Below are positions 55,065-64,000 of a DNA stretch of 64,000 bases, piece after piece. Both the position numbers and the translations under genes were made by a program. Position 1 is the first letter of the stretch; every line of letters starts with the position of its first letter. The stretch is from Argyresthia goedartella (taxonomy: Eukaryota; Arthropoda; Insecta; Lepidoptera; Argyresthiidae). The stretch is taken from positions 9,503,829 through 9,567,828 of the forward strand of contig OX463836.1 of NCBI GenBank assembly GCA_949825045.1, read 5' to 3'. A model generated the notes under the pieces. That model searched no databases and had not been told where the DNA came from. It saw nothing but the letters and a program-made list of their open reading frames with translations.

Positions 55065-55572
55065 AATAGGTCATGTTCGAGTCGTACTCACACGAAGGGT
55101 CCGGTATCACCGTCCAAGAAAAACCGTAAAAAACACGTCACTTTTATGGGGACACCCTTTGATACCTGATATCTTGGACACTATTTACACACATTGATCT
55201 AGCCCCAAACTAGGATTCCCTGTGTCTTGGGTACTAGACAACGCTACACATACTTAAATATATAAATATTATATATATTATACTTATTTATAGATAAACA
55301 ACCATGACTAGGGTACAAACATCCGTTCTCATCAAACAAATATTTGCCCCCACCGGGACTCGAACCCGGGACCCTTGGCTACGTAGGCAGGGTCACTGCC
55401 GACTCGGCCATTCGGGTCGTCAAAGTTTACTTTTGTACTTGTGAAAATATCTACTATTTACCTATTACGGTTCATGAGTTACAGTCCGCTGACGGGCAGA
55501 CGGACGGACAGAAAGACAGACGGACGGATGGACGGCGGCGGCTTAGTAATAATTCAGCTAGGGAACCCTAAA
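55065..55572 (-). repeat. lepidopteran interspersed repeat (second copy), split by a SINE
   Basis: From GTTCGAGTCGTACTCACACG to CTAGGGAACCCTAA it has the same borders as 31190-32165, with the GACGGGCAGACGGACGGACAG stretch near 55494. It lies in the mannosidase intron, and a SINE interrupts it at 55170-55422. Confidence 0.65.
55170..55422 (-). mobile_element. tRNA-derived SINE
   Basis: On the minus strand the head has the A box TGGCCGAGTCGG (55399-55410) and B box GGTTCGAGTCC (55356-55366), with a GACGACCCGAATGG start and a CCCGGTGGGGGC end, like a tRNA. A unique body with CCTAGTTTGGGGCTAG and an AT repeat follows. Confidence 0.75.
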
Positions 55573-55646
55573 AACTACTACAGGAACCGCTTTGGATTAC
55601 TAAGGTGATACTAGATAAATCGTTGACTTCCCTAGGGGTTCGTTTG

Positions 55647-55764
55647 GACGCGGGGTGTTGCGCGGCGCCGCGTGCGCCGTTAACATATGTTTGATTTGAC
55701 CGCGCCACGCGCCGCGCAACGCCACGCGCCGCGCAACGCCACGCGCCGCGCAACGCCCCGCGTC
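55647..55764. repeat. GC-rich MITE with 17-bp tandem repeat
   Basis: The inverted arms GACGCGGGGYGTTGCGCGG start and end it. Inside, GCCACGCGCCGCGCAAC repeats three times exactly (55704-55754). It lies in the intron of the mannosidase gene. Confidence 0.7.
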
Positions 55765-55848
55765 TCGCCCCGTGAACGAGCCTTTCTGCAAAGGGGTGTG
55801 AATATGTGCCACTTGCACCCCTTAAGATAAAAATAAATAAATATTTAC

Positions 55849-55942
55849 CATTTGGCGCGAATACGGCATACTCCCCGTCAACGACAGGTATTCTCACCGG
55901 AGCAGAGTCGACTTTCCAAGCTAACGGATTGTATAGGGTAAC
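55849..55942 (-). CDS. lysosomal alpha-mannosidase, small exon
   Basis: Acceptor TAATTTCTAG at 55943, phase 0; donor AATG|GTAAAT after 55849, phase 1. VTLYNPLAWKVDSAPVRIP and EYAVFAPNG match the join between catalytic and linker domains. The 94 bases connect in phase to exons at 56337 and 54829. Confidence 0.88.
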
Positions 55943-56174
55943 CTAGAAATTAAATCAGAAATCGTATCAATATCAAAACATAAACTTACTAGATGAATTT
56001 ATGTTTGTATGAATTTTAGTCACAGCTAATTAAGTATTTAACCGCACATCCAAAATACTCATTTGCACAGCAAAAAAGGATCAACAAAAACACTTTTTAT
56101 GTTTTAAATATTTTATGTGTACTAAAGTTTATGTTTTAAGTACTTTTTGTTCTTATACATGTTCAACCTAACGC

Positions 56175-56218
56175 GAAGGATAAAGAGGGCTTTGCTTCGC
56201 TCACCCTCTTTACCCTTC
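56175..56218. repeat. hairpin module, second copy
   Basis: GAAGGATAAAGAGGG pairs with CCCTCTTTACCCTTC (one mismatch) around CTTTGCTTCGCTCA. The flanks are as at 38081-38125, the stem sequence is not. Confidence 0.6.
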
Positions 56219-56336
56219 ACCTAAGCTACCGCAGCATTTTGCTCTGATATTTGCTGGGCAGTTTAATATTTCCCTTAAAGAAATATATAAAACATCACAA
56301 TACCACAAATGTTTACAACCAATACACATTACTTAC

Positions 56337-56442
56337 AATGAACTTATGACTGTTCTCTGAGGTCGCGCATTCCGATATGTTCAGTTTACATCTGTCCAGT
56401 GTCAGCAATGGAGGCTTCAGTGCGTCGCCTTGTATCAATTTA
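56337..56442 (-). CDS. lysosomal alpha-mannosidase, exon
   Basis: Acceptor TTATTCACAG at 56443, phase 2; donor ATT|GTAAGT after 56337, phase 0; 35 full codons. SKLIQGDALKPPLL and LDRCKLNISEC match the segment before VTLYNP in the family. The catalytic GH38 domain should lie at higher coordinates, but no such exon was found to 64000, so the gene continues beyond the window or has a long intron. Confidence 0.8.
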
Positions 56443-56892
56443 CTGTGAATAAGGAGTTACGTATTACATATCATCACGCCATCACCCACACGTGCTGGCA
56501 GCGGCAGCCAGGGTGAAGATGACTTTAATAGTAGTTTATGTGACTGATACCAATGGAGGGCATTCGAGAGGTCACCCGAGAGTTTTAATGCCTAATTATT
56601 ATGTACATTTACATACGCTAAATCTACACACATATCATAAGCTCTCTTTGATGTGCTCAGGAACCGCATGTTCGACCATTATTCCACCACCATGCATGGT
56701 GGCATTGATAATTGGTCTGCACTTATTTAGCTTGTTGAGTAGTACCAACTTTACAGTCAAACTTGGGGCGGCACTGTAATGGTACACGAGAGTCAGTACA
56801 TTTGATGCTTCATTTTGCGTGACAGAGGGCTAGCCCAACGCCGCGCTGTTTTGAATACGAGAATCAGTTCAGATAACGTTTAGGGTTTTGAG
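56443..56892. other. intronic, no gene recognised
   Basis: A minus-strand stretch near 56770-56660 has MHGGGIMV, faintly like a mariner transposase, but too short to call. Confidence 0.3.
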
Positions 56893-56975
56893 TAGCTCAG
56901 TGGCAAGTTAGCAAAAAACAATGAGCCGACGCGTGGGATGGTTCGAGGAAGATTACAGGTCAGGTTTTTTTGTCG
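56893..56975 (+). promoter_or_regulatory. tRNA-like sequence or SINE head
   Basis: TAGCTCAGTGG (56893-56903) is a perfect A box and GGTTCGAGG (56940-56948) a near-perfect B box; a run of seven T (56964-56970) could terminate Pol III. The bases between do not fold into a full tRNA. Confidence 0.5.
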
Positions 56976-57445
56976 CATTCCTGCGAGATGTGTAGAGATC
57001 AGAGCCGATTTGGCTGCGCGTTGAATAAAATTATGAATAACTAAATAATGAAAGGTTATTATGGGACGATACGGAGAAAGCTATTATGTTGATTGCAAAT
57101 ATACAGTTGCGATTGAGGTATGAGATGGAGGGTCTGACACGACTAGTATGAATAGCATTCTAGTGGTCTTTGCTGCGCGCGCCTAGCGGTCGGGAATGCT
57201 TAATTAATCGCAACAAGCTTTTATTGGTCAGCGATCAACAGATTCTGTGTATCGGCAGTACCAAATGATTTGAGTGATAACCTACGGTTGATCATAGTGA
57301 ATATGCGTACACACAATTTGTAGAACGGCGGATCTGCATGGCATGGTTGAAAATAGACCCTGTGTAGTTAGTGATAAGAAGCTTCGTTTGGGCAGAGCGT
57401 GTTCGCAAAGGACGCTGATTTTTTTTCTTTCAGACGTGTGGGGTG

Positions 57446-57598
57446 TATAAATACAAATGGCGGGGGAAGGGAGAGCATTCAGTCTCAGCGTCTAGCTACT
57501 GTGACAGTCGTCTTTCACGAGTTCTAAACAGTTTTGTCTGCCGTGTTACGCGTCAGAACTATACGAAATTGTGATTGCGAAGTTTCAGTGGTTTTTCG
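57446..57598 (+). promoter_or_regulatory. candidate core promoter and first untranslated exon
   Basis: TATAAATA at 57446-57453, CATTCAGTC at 57476-57484 as initiator, and about 115 bases later a donor-like GTGAGT (57599). It could be a host promoter or part of an LTR. No partner exon was identified. Confidence 0.35.
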
Positions 57599-57909
57599 TG
57601 AGTGTCTGAAGCGCCGAGATATACCTCGGTTCCTATCCTTTATATCAACCTACCCCAAATTCCAAAACTATCCTTGGGTCGTTAGATAAGAACTTGTAAG
57701 TCAATTATCTGAGTCTGAGTCTGGGCTTGGAGCGACCCTAAATTCCTTTTTCCTTCACCATAGGGTTCCTGGATTGGCTCTTAGGATATTCGCGGGCTAA
57801 TCCTCTCCTCATTCCTTTCGAGTAGCGAGTTTTGAAATTCCCACACACACAGTCATTAAACATACAAGCACATTCAAATCAAACTCAACCATTTTCGAGT
57901 AGTGTCGAT

Positions 57910-58080
57910 AATCAAAAAATCAAAATCAAAATATTTATTTATTTCACAAAAAGCAAACAATTTTAACTATAATTTAAATATTATGTGACGACTTACTTAT
58001 GTGTAAAATTAAGATTAAACAAAAACAGTACTTGTGATCCCCACACTAGGCAAGCCTGTATCGTGGGGATCATACAGAGG
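57910..58080 (-). repeat. LINE 3' end with GATCCCCAC hairpin
   Basis: TGATCCCCAC pairs with GTGGGGATCA around ACTAGGCAAGCCTGTATC (58036-58073); on the minus strand it is followed by an AT-rich stretch and a (TTTTGAT)n tail at 57910-57931. Confidence 0.6.
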
Positions 58081-58089
58081 AGGGACTGA

Positions 58090-59405
58090 CACACAATTTC
58101 AATAATTTAGATTCACCTGCACCAAAAATAACAATTGCAATCAGCGCGTTACTCACAATAATGGACGTGGTATAACACTAGATTTTTAGACTAGGCTAGA
58201 CAGGAGTTTAGTTGCGGCTAAACCTAGGTTGGCAGGGCATAGGGAGAATGTTTGATCGATGAGGTTCCGCGGATGGAAATAACAAATTCAGAACAAAGTT
58301 AAACCGGTGTCAACACAGATAACCTATCCTGTTGATATTTTGACATTTGAGTGTTGTCGGGGACGCGCGAAGAGATCAATTTACAGTCTAAAGTTCATTG
58401 TTTAGGACCGGGTAGGTGTTTTGCATTGCCTTGGGTCAGGTTGGATTCAAGTTGCATCTTTAAATTAAATGTAAATTTCGCTGGAGGTCTAATGTGTAGG
58501 CTGAGTCGGTATATATGATTAGGCTCAGTCGAGGAAGTGCTGCGGCTAGTGGAATTCATAGTTCGGTATTTATCGAACTATGCACTTCGCTATGGTGTGG
58601 GTTAGATCTCCTAAAGCAATAATGCCTACGTTTCGATAACATCCAGCTCAAATTGCGCAGAGTTGAAGGTTTCAAAACGTTACGGACCTTTTGAGGTAAC
58701 CGCTAGTTCAGAACCCATTTCGGAAAATCAAATCGCAATTGTGTAAACCGGTCTTTTCGGATCGTTATTGCCGTGAACCAAATATATAATTGGAACCACC
58801 ACAAGCCGCTACTAGCGAGCACATGAAATATCATTGAGTACTCACGTCGTTAAACTACGACGGATATCTATACGATATCACAAACAAATATTATAAACTG
58901 TGGTCGACCACTAAAAGAAGTTCCAAGCGCCCATATATACAAAAACCAAATGGTACCATCACACATAAAATATAACAACGATTGATCTGGCGCAATACAC
59001 CGCTGACTGATGCGAATTACCGGCTCGCGGACATATATGCTTTCTCTGTCTAACTTGAAACTGTAACTTCCTGAACCAAACTTCGTTCGACTATTGTACG
59101 CCTAACGAACTTCTCAACGAACGAGAAATTCAGACTTATCATTCTTAACTTACAAATCTTACAGCTGAATCGGGACATCTCATTTTGGGGTAGACAGAAT
59201 AGACGATCATAGCTACTGATAGCGGTGGCTCGACCTTAGCCCTGGTGCTGTTACAGCACGCAGGCGAGCGTCGGCGTTCGAAATTTGAATGTCATAAGTT
59301 GTCGATAATATTAAGATAAGAAATGAGTTTTTACCAAGTAGGTAGTATAACATTTTGCTGGTCGTAACGTGCGGTTTTTGGACCCAGTAAAGAGGGTTTA
59401 TGATA
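58090..59405. other. no gene recognised
   Basis: No supported frame. One small perfect hairpin, CATAGTTCG/CGAACTATG, lies at about 58557-58582. Confidence 0.3.
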
Positions 59406-60135
59406 CACTCGGCGCCACGAATAAAGAGCTCTCGGAGAAACTGGCGGGGATTACTGCGCATGTGTACAGTCGCGGCATAATTCCGAAGTGCGTTTTTAGG
59501 GTTAGTTTGAAGGAATGAGTGTTCAGGACTTTCTTCACTTCTATTTTTTCTCTGTTTGATATTTTGTTGATTGGGATATTAGCCGATGTAAATAATGGAC
59601 TTTGTGTCAAATAAACTATAGGTACTCTCTATTGACAACATTTGTTAACGTCAAGGTTGAAACCTATATATAAATAACCCCCTAGCATTGAATGCCCCTA
59701 GTCACTAGGGCCTAGTGAATATAGATACTTGTAGTAATAGTCCTGCACACTCTTTTCTTCCCGCTGACTAATAATTTGTAACAATTAAACCACAATTAAG
59801 TTTTTCATCAGACTTCTTCATCAGTATTTCATCAGACTCTTTTTTGATATAACAGTTCACATCGTAAACCATTTTTCTAGCTTGCCTAGTCAGTACTTTA
59901 TTTTTCGGCATTTTCGACCGGGGCGAAAGATAACGTTGGGTAATATTGTATGCGACTGTACTCAAGAAGCTTCGAGACGTGCTTTCGGTGCGGGCATCGG
60001 GAAGCGACTGATCAACGAATCAGGTGCCGGCGCTGACTACCGCCCCCGTCGCTCCTCACTTCCCCGCGCCAAACACTTGTGAAAAGTGACTACTGCGCAT
60101 TCAAGGACAAAGCTCTTTAGTCGTGGCGCCGAGTA
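59406..60135 (-). mobile_element. short Tc1/mariner-type element, internally deleted
   Basis: The termini YACTCGGCGCCACGAMTAAAGAGCT are inverted with two mismatches in 25 bases; TA flanks both ends. The minus frame 59911-59768 gives MPKNKVLTRQARKMVYDV, like the start of IS630/Tc1-type transposases (compare 50394). The rest of the transposase is missing. Confidence 0.75.
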
Positions 60136-60556
60136 TACGTGTGTAAATAAAATAATTGAAAGTTGCTTCATGCCCGATCGTAATAACCAAATTTGAAATT
60201 GACAAATCAACCAATTAGAACTATTCAGAACACGATTATTTTAAAAGAGTTGTCTTTTTAACAGACTCAGAGATAATCAGAGCCATCTAGGATTAAAGCT
60301 GAATATAATTTGGAGAAATCAACATCTAGCGCTATCTAATTACGGACGACAGTACTTTTTCCAGTAAAGAGAAATAGCATCAAGCATCAATTTATACGGC
60401 CAATAGATAGCGACATCTTGTATTGAATAGCAATACCACGAAGAACGTTCTAGCATGGACTATTCTGGAAAGGAAAGACAGTGATAGCAGGTATGAGACA
60501 AGGATGGAAATAGAGTCGAGTATTTTCTACGTATTTCGGGAGAGAGAATATTTGAA
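60136..60556. other. no gene recognised
   Basis: Non-coding. It leads into the promoter-like module at 60557. Confidence 0.3.
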
Positions 60557-60759
60557 TATATAAGCGGGATCGTGAGGCAGAGCAAGGCAATTCAGTTTAG
60601 TATATTTTATCTGTGATTCAGTTCGAATAAAAATTCAATTCAGTTCGGTGCGCCATAGTGTCTTATAGTTTAGTTGCGGCGACACGAGATTTACGTTTAC
60701 TGCGCAACAACTGGAAATATAACTCCGTCAGAAGGATATCAAGAAATTCTTTGAAAGAG
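60557..60759 (+). promoter_or_regulatory. candidate core promoter and untranslated exon
   Basis: TATATAAG at 60557-60564, TTCAGTTT at 60591-60598, then about 160 bases to AAAGAG|GTGAGT. The plan is the same as at 57446. AATAAA at about 60627 would also fit an LTR. Confidence 0.35.
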
Positions 60760-60780
60760 GTGAGTCAAAATCATATGTAC

Positions 60781-62180
60781 CAAATTCCGAATTCAAATTC
60801 CAAATTCCAAATGTCTTTATTACTGTAGATATTTACATATACTTAGCAATCGTCATTTTTTGCCACTTCTCTACATTGGACCACTGTGGGAGAAGACGAA
60901 GAAGAGAAACTCCCACAGATTGATTTTTAGATCTCTTTTTAAAAATTGCTTATGCTTAACTAATACAAAATATAATATTTAGTCATTATCATAATATTAT
61001 TTATTCCTGTTAATAAGCAGGAATAAATAATTAAAAAATTATTAACAGCAAGGTCTGTGTTGAGCCAGATTAACCCCATACAGACCCATCATTTAAGTAA
61101 TCTTGAACATTGTAATATCCCTTTTTCGACAAAGTCGCTTTAACATGGATTTTAAATTGCTCAAATGGCAATTTCAAGATCTCCAGAGGTATCTTGTTGT
61201 AGTAGAGAATGCATTGACCCTTGAAAGAATTGCTAACCTTCGCGAGTCTACACCGTGGCGCTAGTAGTCTGTGATTATTTCTTAGGTTAACATTACAGCT
61301 ATCGCTAAGTTTGGGAAATTTTGTAAGGTTCTTGCGTACGTACATTATATTTTCGAAAATAAATTGACTAGCTACAGTTAGTATGTCAATTTCTTTAAAA
61401 GCTGTCTTAAGGAGTCTGTGCGTTTTAAATTATATATTGCTCGAATAGCTCTTTTCTGTAAAATAAAAATTGTTTGAATATCCGCTGCTTTCCCCCACAA
61501 CAAGATACCATAGGACATGACACTATGAAAGTAACTAAAATATACTAGCCTAGATGTAGCCACATCCGTGTTTTGTCTGATGTTCCTAACAGCGTAAGCC
61601 GCAGAACTTAATTTACCAGCCAATTTTTCTATGTGGGGTCCCCCCACTGCAATTTGTTATCAATGGTTATTCCAAGAATCTTCGTGTCATTTACTAATTC
61701 TAACGTATTGCTGTCCAACACTAAACTGGTCCCAACTTGCCTGACATTTGGAAGTGAGAATTTGATACATTTGGTTTTACCAGCATTTAACAATAAATTG
61801 TTAACTGTGAACCAATTCAAGGTTAAAGATAATACTCTATTGACATCATCAAAATCTTCTTTTTGTCTTTCAATTTTGAAGACCAGTGAAGTATCATCAG
61901 CAAACAACACTATGTTAGTCAATTTCTACACCATAAAAGTCAGATCGTTAATATAAACCAGGAATAAGAAAGGGCCTAATATGGAACCTTGTGGAACGCC
62001 AATTTTTACCCCCGATCCATCAGATTTAACGCCGTTGACTTCTGCCTTTTGAATTCTATTGCTTAGGTATGATCTTAGTAGATTCAACGCTTTATTTGTA
62101 ACTCCGTAATGATTTAATTTCATCAGTAACGTGTACCTAATATGATCATTTGATTTGTTTAAGGAGGTCAATCTTGTAAG
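60781..62180 (-). mobile_element. 5'-truncated CR1-like LINE
   Basis: Minus frames in order: 62171-61926 (NHYGVTNKALNLLRSYL, GVPQGSILGPFLF), 61922-61629 (VLFADDTSLVF catalytic box, ILGITIDNKLQW), 61647-61378 (SYGILLWGKAADI) and 61345-61070 (YYNKIPLEI tail). The 3' end matches 21300-21615 and closes with a (GGAATTT)n repeat at 60781-60814. Motif A is missing because of the truncation. Confidence 0.85.
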
Positions 62181-62398
62181 TGTATATCTTTAGCTTATTC
62201 ATTACTTACAATATTAAAATTTATTAATTAAAAGATGTGGTTTTGTTATAATTGTATATTATATTATGTTTTGATTATTTGGCGTTTAAACCACAAAGTT
62301 AACGAATTTTGAATATCGCAATTTTACTTTTACTGATAGGTAGTAAATGATATTTGAATGTGATGTTTTATAGGTATCTTGATCTTTATTTTCGTCCT

Positions 62399-64000
62399 AT
62401 GCCTAAACACTGTAAGAGTAATTTTGTGTATCCATTTTTAGGGACAACACGCGAAAAAAGAAAAAAAGGTCGGGAAAGTAGCAGTGGAAGCAATGAAAAT
62501 GACAACCATGATAAAACTACTCATGTAATGCCAATATCATTGCATGCTAACATTGGACAAGCGTCACATTCTCCAGCAGAACCTGTAAATATATCTGTTG
62601 CCGACTATTCTTCTCCATCGACATCCCAACAAACTTATGACGTCAACGTTGATCCTGAAATTATATTGGACGATGGCTATCTTGAAAATGATCTGGGTCG
62701 TTATGTTGGGTTGGCTACCCAGATATCGACAGAAAAGAAGATGGAGTTGTTACAAAATCCTTGGATCCCGCCCAGAAATTACGATTTTGAAAGTGATGGT
62801 TGGATCAATATGCACCATGGCTAGTATATTCCAAGCGACTAAAAGGCGCTCTTTGTAAGCATTGTGTTTTGTTCCCTCCGCCCATCAGCACTGTGAGAGG
62901 AATTTTGGGATCATTTATGGTCAGGCCCACAGACCAGTGGTCAGGCCATATATAAAGTTCAAAAATATGCATGAAGACTGCCGCAAGCATGCAACGACCA
63001 ACCTTCATCTAACAGCGGCAAATGCTGCGAATTTTGTTCTTGAAAATGTTCCTGTAGACATCCAACTACAAAGTGGACACCGAAAAGCAATCGAAGAAAA
63101 CAGACAAATATTGTGATCAATTATTTCTTGTATAGTATTTTGCGGTACACATGATATGCCTCTTAGAGGAAAACAAGCAGATGAGGGTGTTTTATTAGAT
63201 TTATTGAAGTTGATAATCAATTCAGGGGACGAAAAATTAAAAAGTCACCTGGAAAAGTGCCGTCGCAATGCAGTTTACACATCGCCAAAAATACAAAACG
63301 AATTGATAAATTTATGTGGCGAAGTTATTAAGGAGAATATAAGTGAGGTTCAGAAGACCATGGCTTACGCAGTCTTAGCTGATGAAACAGCAGACGTAGC
63401 TGGGAAAGAACAGCTGTCAATAGGCGGGCGGTTCTACGACGAAAGCAAAAGGTAAATCAGAGAAGAATTTGTAGGGTTCGTTGAACTAAAAGCACAAAAC
63501 GCTTTAGCAATTGCCGAAGCAATTGACAATTTCTTGATTAGTTCTAACCTCCCAACCGAAGATTGCGTAGGGTTTGGATTCGATGGCAGGGAAAGACGGT
63601 GGTGTACAAGCCATTTTGAGAAAAAAATATCCTCGTGCTTTATATTTTCATTGCTCAAGTCACAAACTCAACCTTGTTGTGAATGATGCGAACGCAGTGC
63701 CAGAAATTAGAAATACTATCGCCACTGTTAAGAATGTTATAACGTTTTTCAGAGAATCGACTACACGTCGAAACTACGCTCCAAACCTATCACCATTGTG
63801 TGAGACGAAATGGTCCGAAAAATATAAATCAATCAGAAAGTTTTCTCAACATTTCCCAGAGCTTGTGAATCTCTAGAAACGTTATCCGTACAGGGAAATT
63901 ATGCCACCAGAAAATCTGCATATCAGTTGCATTCAGCCGTTACAAATTGTTGCTCTACAAACAATAGCCAAATATTCAGCAGTTTAAGAACCAGTAGTTA
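62399..64000 (+). pseudogene. hAT-type transposase (TTF zinc-finger group), broken, runs off the window
   Basis: ATG at 62399. The N-terminal region (LQNPWIPPRNYDF, then VYSKRLKGALCKHCVLF) belongs to TTF-finger hAT proteins of the ZMYM/ZNF862 type. Later pieces: KYKNMHEDCRKHATTNLH, LADETADVAGKEQLS (first Asp), GFGFDG, YFHCSSHKLNLVV (His and Cys of the C-H motif), ETKWSEKY. Stops and shifts occur near 62821, 63113, 63453, 63580 and 63874. The dimerisation end would lie past 64000. Confidence 0.75.

Noticed and set aside
55344..55420. Possible true tRNA gene
   Set aside because: A and B boxes are good, but acceptor-stem pairing fails and a SINE body follows.
56492..56779. 95-codon plus-strand frame
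   Set aside because: No motif, and it lies in a region expected to be mannosidase intron.
59398..59610. 70-codon minus-strand frame
   Set aside because: It crosses the end of the 59406-60135 element and has no family motif.

Overview
This is eukaryotic DNA, most likely from a moth or butterfly. It is AT-rich, has GT-AG introns, and carries two copies of a repeat I recognise as common in Lepidoptera (the 'GTGCGAGTCGGACTCGCGCACGAAGGGTTCCG' family, at 31190-32165 and 55065-55572). It also has a maT-type mariner, piggyBac relatives, ZAD/C2H2 zinc-finger genes and several non-LTR clades typical of insects. No bacterial genes, rRNA genes, CRISPR arrays or canonical tRNA genes were seen. Nearly all long open frames are transposon-derived, and family names rest on motif recognition, not on searches.

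Layout. 1-8.6 kb: a decayed Ty3/gypsy retrotransposon lies between two inverted arms of a palindromic DNA element and is itself split by a 3.5-kb CR1-like LINE (2259-5769, TGTC target duplication). 8.9-13.1 kb: first two exons of a minus-strand ZAD zinc-finger gene (A), with LINE debris in its intron. 13.6-17.3 kb: LINE fragments interrupted by a full-length maT mariner (14211-15518). 19.1-34.2 kb: an eight-finger C2H2 exon (19135-19952) and, far upstream on the same strand, two ZAD exons (33563-34223, gene B) whose splice phase fits it. Between them lie a two-exon THAP gene (28117-21804) whose intron holds a 3.8-kb LINE with a clear target duplication, and a 3.5-kb piggyBac copy (28862-32395). 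34.2-37.8 kb: a divergent plus-strand relative (gene C) without a ZAD domain and with a weakened C2H2 exon.

37.9-49.3 kb: MITEs, a near-complete one-ORF LINE (39.4-42.6 kb), a foldback element, a THAP-like exon, a GC-rich island, two tandem exon-like units, a 1.6-kb inverted-repeat element and an uninterrupted piggyBac transposase frame (47573-49311). 50.1-52.3 kb: a complete IS630/Tc1/mariner element with about 82 residues between its last two catalytic positions. 52.5-56.4 kb: the last four recognisable exons of a lysosomal alpha-mannosidase on the minus strand, the clearest host gene here, with SINE and MITE insertions in its introns. 56.5-64 kb: tRNA-like and promoter-like modules, a short transposon (59406-60135), a 5'-truncated LINE and a broken hAT transposase running off the window.

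The most unusual points are the duplicated tRNA-like Pol III boxes in a LINE 5' region, a templated foldback duplication with identical 102-bp copies, a shared 3' hairpin on seven LINE/SINE tails, and a long charged insertion in the mannosidase.
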